From Adiantum capillus-veneris (Eukaryota; Streptophyta; Polypodiopsida; Polypodiales; Pteridaceae): a DNA stretch of 60,000 bases. The notes below the pieces were generated by a model, which was not told where the DNA came from, ran no database searches, and saw nothing but the letters and a program-made list of their open reading frames with translations. The stretch lies in the NCBI GenBank assembly GCA_014529385.2, contig CM043953.1, positions 89,088,342-89,148,341 on the forward strand, read 5' to 3'. Both the position numbers and the translations under genes were made by a program. Below, one piece after another: positions 56,170 through 60,000 of this stretch; the stretch's first letter is position 1, and the number at the start of each line of letters is the position of its first letter.

Positions 56170-56330
56170 AAAAGCTATCATCGACGCATATATCGACGCA
56201 TCGCGTCGATATCTGTGTCGATATAGACGTCCTTGTGAACCTGTCGCTATTTGCGTCGATATCTGGGTGAAAAGGCTTTTTTTGCGATGCAGATATCGAT
56301 GTAAATAGTGACGCAGATATCGACGACCAT
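56170..56330. repeat. Left subterminal repeat region of the CACTA element
   Basis: Many direct and inverted copies of ATCGACGCA / GCGTCGATATC within 160 bp. Confidence 0.85.
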
Positions 56331-56684
56331 AACAAAAAAGTTTTTTCTTGGGTAGAGGGCAGGTAGCCTGGCCTGTGCCCAGTGAAAAGATGGACACAGC
56401 CACCACAGCCAGACTTCCTGCCTTCTGCCCAAGAAAGCGAGCAGCACCAAAATCAACCGTGCTCCCGCAAAAATTTCGGCAGAGTTCTCTTCGTTTTTAC
56501 ATAAACTTTTCAAAAAAAATATATCATGTATACGCCTCCTACATGCTATCCATGTAAGATCTCACATGAGATTTAAGGCCAATGATCATAACGAACCATA
56601 ACCATAACTTAAAAGCATAACCATAACAAACCATAACCATAACTTAAAACCATAACCGACCAATATAACCACTTTGATCATAAC
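56331..56684. other. CACTA interior, left part
   Basis: No gene. Near 56575-56690 the phrase CATAACCATAACTTAAAA(C/G)CATAACC is repeated. Confidence 0.5.
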
Positions 56685-58425
56685 CATTTCCGAAGTCCGT
56701 TTGCGTTTTTTCGTAGAAAAACGCAACCGGATTTGATCTACGGCTTGTGTATTTGGCGTTTCTTCTATCCGTTTGACCTACGGCTTGCCACAGCGCACTC
56801 TTGACATTTCCTAAAGACTACCTAATCATCTACGGATGGTTTCAGTAGGCATAGAAGCCATTTCCGAAGTCCGTTTGCGTTTTGTCGTAGAAAAACGCAA
56901 CCGAATTTGACCTACGGTTTGTGTATTTGGCGTTTCTTCTATCCGTTTGACCTACGGCTTGCCATACGCGCTCTTGATATTGCTTTAAGACTACCTAATG
57001 GACTACGGATGGTTTCGGTAGGCATAGAAGACGTTTTCAAAATCCATTTGCGTTTTTCCGTAGAAAAACACAACCGGATTTGACCTTCGACTTGTGTATT
57101 TGGCGTTAATTCAAACCCATTGACCTACGGCTTGCCAGACATACTCTTGACATTTCTTTAAGACTACTAAATGAACTACGGATGGTTTCGGTAGGCATAG
57201 AAGCCATTTTCGAAGTCCGTTTGCGTTTTTTCGTAGGAAAACGCAACCGGATTTGACCTACGGCTTGTGTATTTGGCGTTTCTTCTATCCGTTTGATCTA
57301 CGGCTTGCCATACGTGCTCTTGACATTGCTTTAAGACTAATAACTGAACTACGGATGGTTTCGGTAGGCATAGAAGCCATTTCCGAAGTCCGTTTGCGTT
57401 TTTCCGTAGAAAAACGCAACCGGATTTGACCTACGGCTTGTGTATTTGGCGTTTCTTCTATCCGTTTGACCTACGGCTTGCCATACGCGCTTTTGACATT
57501 GCTTTAAGACTACTTAGTAAACTACAGATGGTTTCGGTAGGCATAGAAGCCATTTTCGAAGTCCGTTTGCTTTTTTTTGTAGAAAAACGCAACCAGATTT
57601 GACCTACGGCTTGTGTATTTGGCGTTTCTTCTATTCGTTTGACCTACGGCTTGCCATACACGCTCTTGACATTGCCTAAAGACTACCTAATTATCTACGG
57701 ATGGTTTCAGTAGGCATAGAAGCCATTTCCGAAGTCCGTTTGCGTTTTTCATAGAAAAACGCAACCGGATTTGACCTACGGCTTGTGTATTTGACGTTTC
57801 TTCTGTCCGTTTAACCTACGGCTTGCCATACATGGTCTTGACATTGCCTTAAGACTACTTAATGGACTACGGATGGTTTCGGTAGACGTAAAATCAGTTT
57901 CCGAAGTCCGTCCGCGTTTTTTCGTAGAAAAACGCAATCGGATTTGACGTACGGCTTGTGTATTTGGCGTTTCTACTATTCGTTTGACCTACGGCTTGCC
58001 ATACGCGCTATTGACATTGTCTAAAGACTACCTAATGGACTACGGATGGTTTTAGTAGGCATAGAATCAGTTTCCAAAGACCGTTTGCGTTTTTCCGTAG
58101 AAAAATGCAACCGGATTTGACCTACGGCTTGTGTATTTGACGTTTCTTCTGTCCGTTTGACCTACGGCTTGCCATACACGCTCTTGACATTGCCTTAAGA
58201 CTACCTAATGGACTACGGATGGTTTCGGTAGGCATAGAAGCCATTTCCGAAGTCCGTTTGCGTTTTTCCATAGAAAAACGCAACCGAATTTGACCTACAA
58301 CGTAGAAGCGGTTTATGAAGTCAGTTTGCGTTTTTCCGTAGAAAAATCTACCGAACTTAGAAAACGGCTTTTATTTTGGGCATTTCTTCTATCCGTTTGA
58401 CCTACGGCTTGTTATATGTCCCCGC
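56685..58425. repeat. 173-bp tandem repeat inside the CACTA element, about ten copies
   Basis: CGAAGTCCGTTTGCG or a variant at 56691, 56865, 57039, 57211, 57384, 57557, 57730, 57902, 58075 and 58248 (intervals 172-174), plus a broken copy at about 58320. Each unit holds the hairpin GCGTTTTT-CCGTAG-AAAAACGC and two TTGACCTACGGCTTG boxes. Copies are very similar. Confidence 0.95.
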
Positions 58426-58900
58426 CCAATCTTTTTTGAGGAGGAAGCTTGTCTCTAAGAGCAACGACGGCGCTGTTGTTGCTCCCTAGAGGACTTTCAT
58501 ATGTAAAGGTGAGAGTTGAGCTTCGAATGTATTTTGAGCTGGTCAAATGAAGTCATAGGCTACATCAGACGATCCAGGTCACTTTGGCTCGACATGCACA
58601 ACGCCTAGTCAGACTACTGACCATGGAGGACATTGATGAGATCCGCCAACGATAGATGCTGGATCTCCTATGATCTACCTATCCCAGCTAGCTTTTTTAG
58701 CCGTTTAGTTCACACCCAGCAGTTTAGGATTCCATAATATTTTATTTTGTCATTTTGTCATCTTTTTACTCTGACTTTGTATCAGATCCACCACATTGTA
58801 ACTTTCTTGTCTCATAGGTTACTTTGGCCTTTCGAAGACGTTAATATAATATTTCATTTCATTTCTCTCTTTAATTTTTCTTTCTTTACTTTTAATTTCC
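58426..58900. other. CACTA interior, right part
   Basis: No intact gene. A plus-strand stretch at about 58500-58650 reads VTLARHAQRLVRLLTMEDID before a stop. It could be the tail of a captured or transposase exon, not identifiable. Confidence 0.35.
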
Positions 58901-58914
58901 TACGCGCATATATT

Positions 58915-58917
58915 AAT

Positions 58918-58951
<34 letters not shown>

Positions 58952-58970
58952 TTCCTACACACACACACAC

Positions 58971-59010
<40 letters not shown>

Positions 59011-59135
59011 TACACACACACACACCGCTCTCTCTCTTTCCTACACACATACACTGCTCTCTCTCTCTCTCTCCTACACACACACACACACGATGTAGAG
59101 AGCGAGAGAGAGAGAGAGAGGGGGGTTGGGGGGGG
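58915..59135. repeat. (CT)n and (CA)n microsatellites
   Basis: CT runs at 58918-58951, 58975-59010 and 59056-59072, CA runs at about 58956-58970, 59012-59025 and 59076-59090, and a GA run at 59098-59120. Unit-scale repetition TTTCCTACACACACACAC suggests duplication of a compound block. Confidence 0.93.
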
Positions 59136-59244
59136 AGAGTGACATAATACCTGCGCAGCAGGTTTCGGCCACGATTTGAGCAGGTGAAAATGGCCCCTGT
59201 GAGCCCGCGCGGGTTTCCTTCTTTCCCCCCAATTTTTTTAGCGT

Positions 59245-59420
59245 CGCATATAACCGTGGGTGGATGCATCGATATAAGCGTGGCAAATAAAGCCTTTCCA
59301 CGCGTATAGCGACGCTCATTGCGGCGCGTATATAGACGCCTATATCGACGTGCTCTAATTTTATCGATATATGCGTGGAAAGGCATGGCCGTCGATATAT
59401 GATGCGTCGATATCTTCATG
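59245..59420. repeat. Right subterminal repeat region of the CACTA element
   Basis: Inverted counterpart of the left end: GCGACGC, CTATATCGACG and GATGCGTCGATATC words in high density. Confidence 0.85.
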
Positions 59421-59436
59421 TTATATTGTAGTGCAT

Positions 59437-60000
59437 TCATGTTTCCTTTTTCTGACTCCCCTTTACCATCACTATCTCCCTCAATAGTCCATACCTCTCT
59501 TAAAGACCGTTTTAGTTCTTGGTATTTCTGTTTATGCTCCAGTTTGGTCCACTCTGGGTCTTTTGTTGTTTTTTTTTTAAAAAAACGTTTTTATGATTTT
59601 TTTTCTATTTTAGCTTTCCGTACTTCTTTTATTTCCTCTTGCGTTCTTTCCCTTCGAACTTTTGAGAATCAGCTTCCTGATATTTGGTGTTTTACACAAT
59701 CCTCTGCTTTGACAAGCATTATATAGTGAGTTTTATCTTTTATCCTGGGCATCAGGTTCTCTCTCACTTTGTGTTTTGCTCGCTTTTTCCTATAGTGTTC
59801 CTGGCGTTTAGGGTGCTGATTGGCAAAATCATAAAACTTGATATTCTCTGTTTTCTCCCTACGCTCACTTGAGTTGTCTGAACACTCATTATCTGCATCG
59901 TTATTTACCTCCAGATGCTCAGAGGAGTCATAAAACTCTTCTTGTTCTGGTGATTCTACCATCTCATCTCCTCCTGGTATAATGCTTACCATGTAATAGG
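59437..60000 (-). pseudogene. E6 upstream coding region (linker before RT or end of gag)
   Basis: The minus frame 59992-59669 (MVSIIPGGDEMVE) is acidic, then basic (HPKRQEHYRKKRAKHKVRENL), ending at a stop. Beyond it, Lys/Arg-rich sequence continues towards the CACTA insertion. No gag core, zinc knuckle or protease motif is visible in this stretch. It precedes the RT and presumably belongs to the same polyprotein. The true start is outside the window. Confidence 0.45.

Larger units (their letters stand above)
56158..59433. mobile_element. Non-autonomous CACTA (En/Spm-type) DNA transposon, 3,276 bp
   Basis: Starts CACTACAACAAAAAAAGC and ends ATATTGTAGTG (inverted CACTACAAT). It is flanked on both sides by 'cat' (56155-56157 and 59434-59436), the 3-bp target duplication of this superfamily. 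Both ends carry dense GCGTCGATAT / ATATCGACGC words, as expected of subterminal transposase-binding sites. No transposase domain is visible. The interior is mostly a 173-bp tandem repeat and microsatellites. It sits inside E6, so it is younger. Confidence 0.93.
51602..60000 (-). mobile_element. E6: Ty3/gypsy-type element with unusual domain order (runs off the right edge)
   Basis: In minus order from 60000: an acidic/basic upstream frame (60000-59437), a nested CACTA transposon (59433-56158), RT (56107-55055), RNase H, two zinc-binding modules, integrase core, GPF-like integrase end, retropepsin-like domain and a basic C-terminal extension ending at 51602. The RT style (SFMGHCGYYRRF, IYMDDLCVRS) is like the Tat/Athila side of plant Ty3 elements, though I cannot place it by tree. 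Gag and 5' LTR are outside the window. Confidence 0.85.

Noticed and set aside
59000-59440. Minus-strand ORF 58955-59440
   Set aside because: Crosses CACTA subterminal repeats and microsatellites. No protein features.
1-60000. tRNA, rRNA or other structured RNA genes
   Set aside because: No tRNA cloverleaf boxes or rRNA-like sequence were recognised by eye. Only tRNA-complementary primer-binding sites were found.

Overview
The window looks like part of a large, repeat-rich land-plant nuclear genome. The evidence is plant-type Ty3/gypsy pol genes (one with a C-terminal chromodomain), primer-binding sites matching initiator-Met tRNA, a plant-type CACTA transposon, a Ty1/copia remnant and satellite arrays. 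I cannot name the species. No intact host gene, rRNA or tRNA is visible. Almost everything is mobile or tandemly repeated DNA, and every recognisable retroelement coding region reads on the minus strand.

Layout. 1-5128: 5' part of a decayed Ty3/gypsy element (E1; gag, protease, RT, start of RNase H, PBS and a 1.5-kb LTR). 5.2-15.4 kb (copy A) and 19.45-35.28 kb (copy B) are two copies of one segment. Each starts with a satellite array of alternating ~180- and ~141-bp monomers. This is followed by a GA tract, a short minisatellite, a diverged ~120-bp repeat with the same core motif, and a Ty1/copia gag-protease remnant. In copy B a complete but mutated chromodomain Ty3 element (E2, 28422-34442, with 173-bp LTRs) sits inside the copia remnant. 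Copy A is the empty counterpart. Between the copies (15.4-19.45 kb) lie a ~171-bp tandem repeat, a possible DUF4283-like fragment and simple repeats.

35.3-45.2 kb: a gag fragment (E3), microsatellites with a 31-base G run, and a plus-strand spliced gene fragment of unknown function (37824 to about 38715). The fragment runs into a Ty3 pol fragment (E4), which is itself split by a 1.16-kb insertion. Next come a 151-bp tandem repeat flanked by CCGGCGGG-rich DNA and a likely 3' LTR with an adjoining polypurine tract at 45206-45219.

45.2-60 kb: immediately upstream (minus sense) of that tract is a decayed ORF of roughly 1,190 codons with a long coiled coil and no gag or pol motifs. Then comes a non-coding stretch where a 16-26 nt perfect palindrome recurs every 285-286 bp. 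Last is an unusual Ty3-type polyprotein (E6): RT, RNase H, two tandem H2C2-like zinc modules, integrase core and GPF-like end, then in the same frame a coiled segment and a retropepsin-like domain. Retropepsin normally precedes RT. The coiled-coil ORF may be the env-position ORF of E6, making one element over 14 kb, or it may belong to a separate element. A non-autonomous CACTA transposon (56158-59433, TSD 'cat') is nested in the 5' part of E6 and carries about ten copies of a 173-bp hairpin-containing repeat.

The most unusual signals are the E6 domain order with its duplicated zinc module, the evenly spaced palindromes, and the higher-order satellite organisation.
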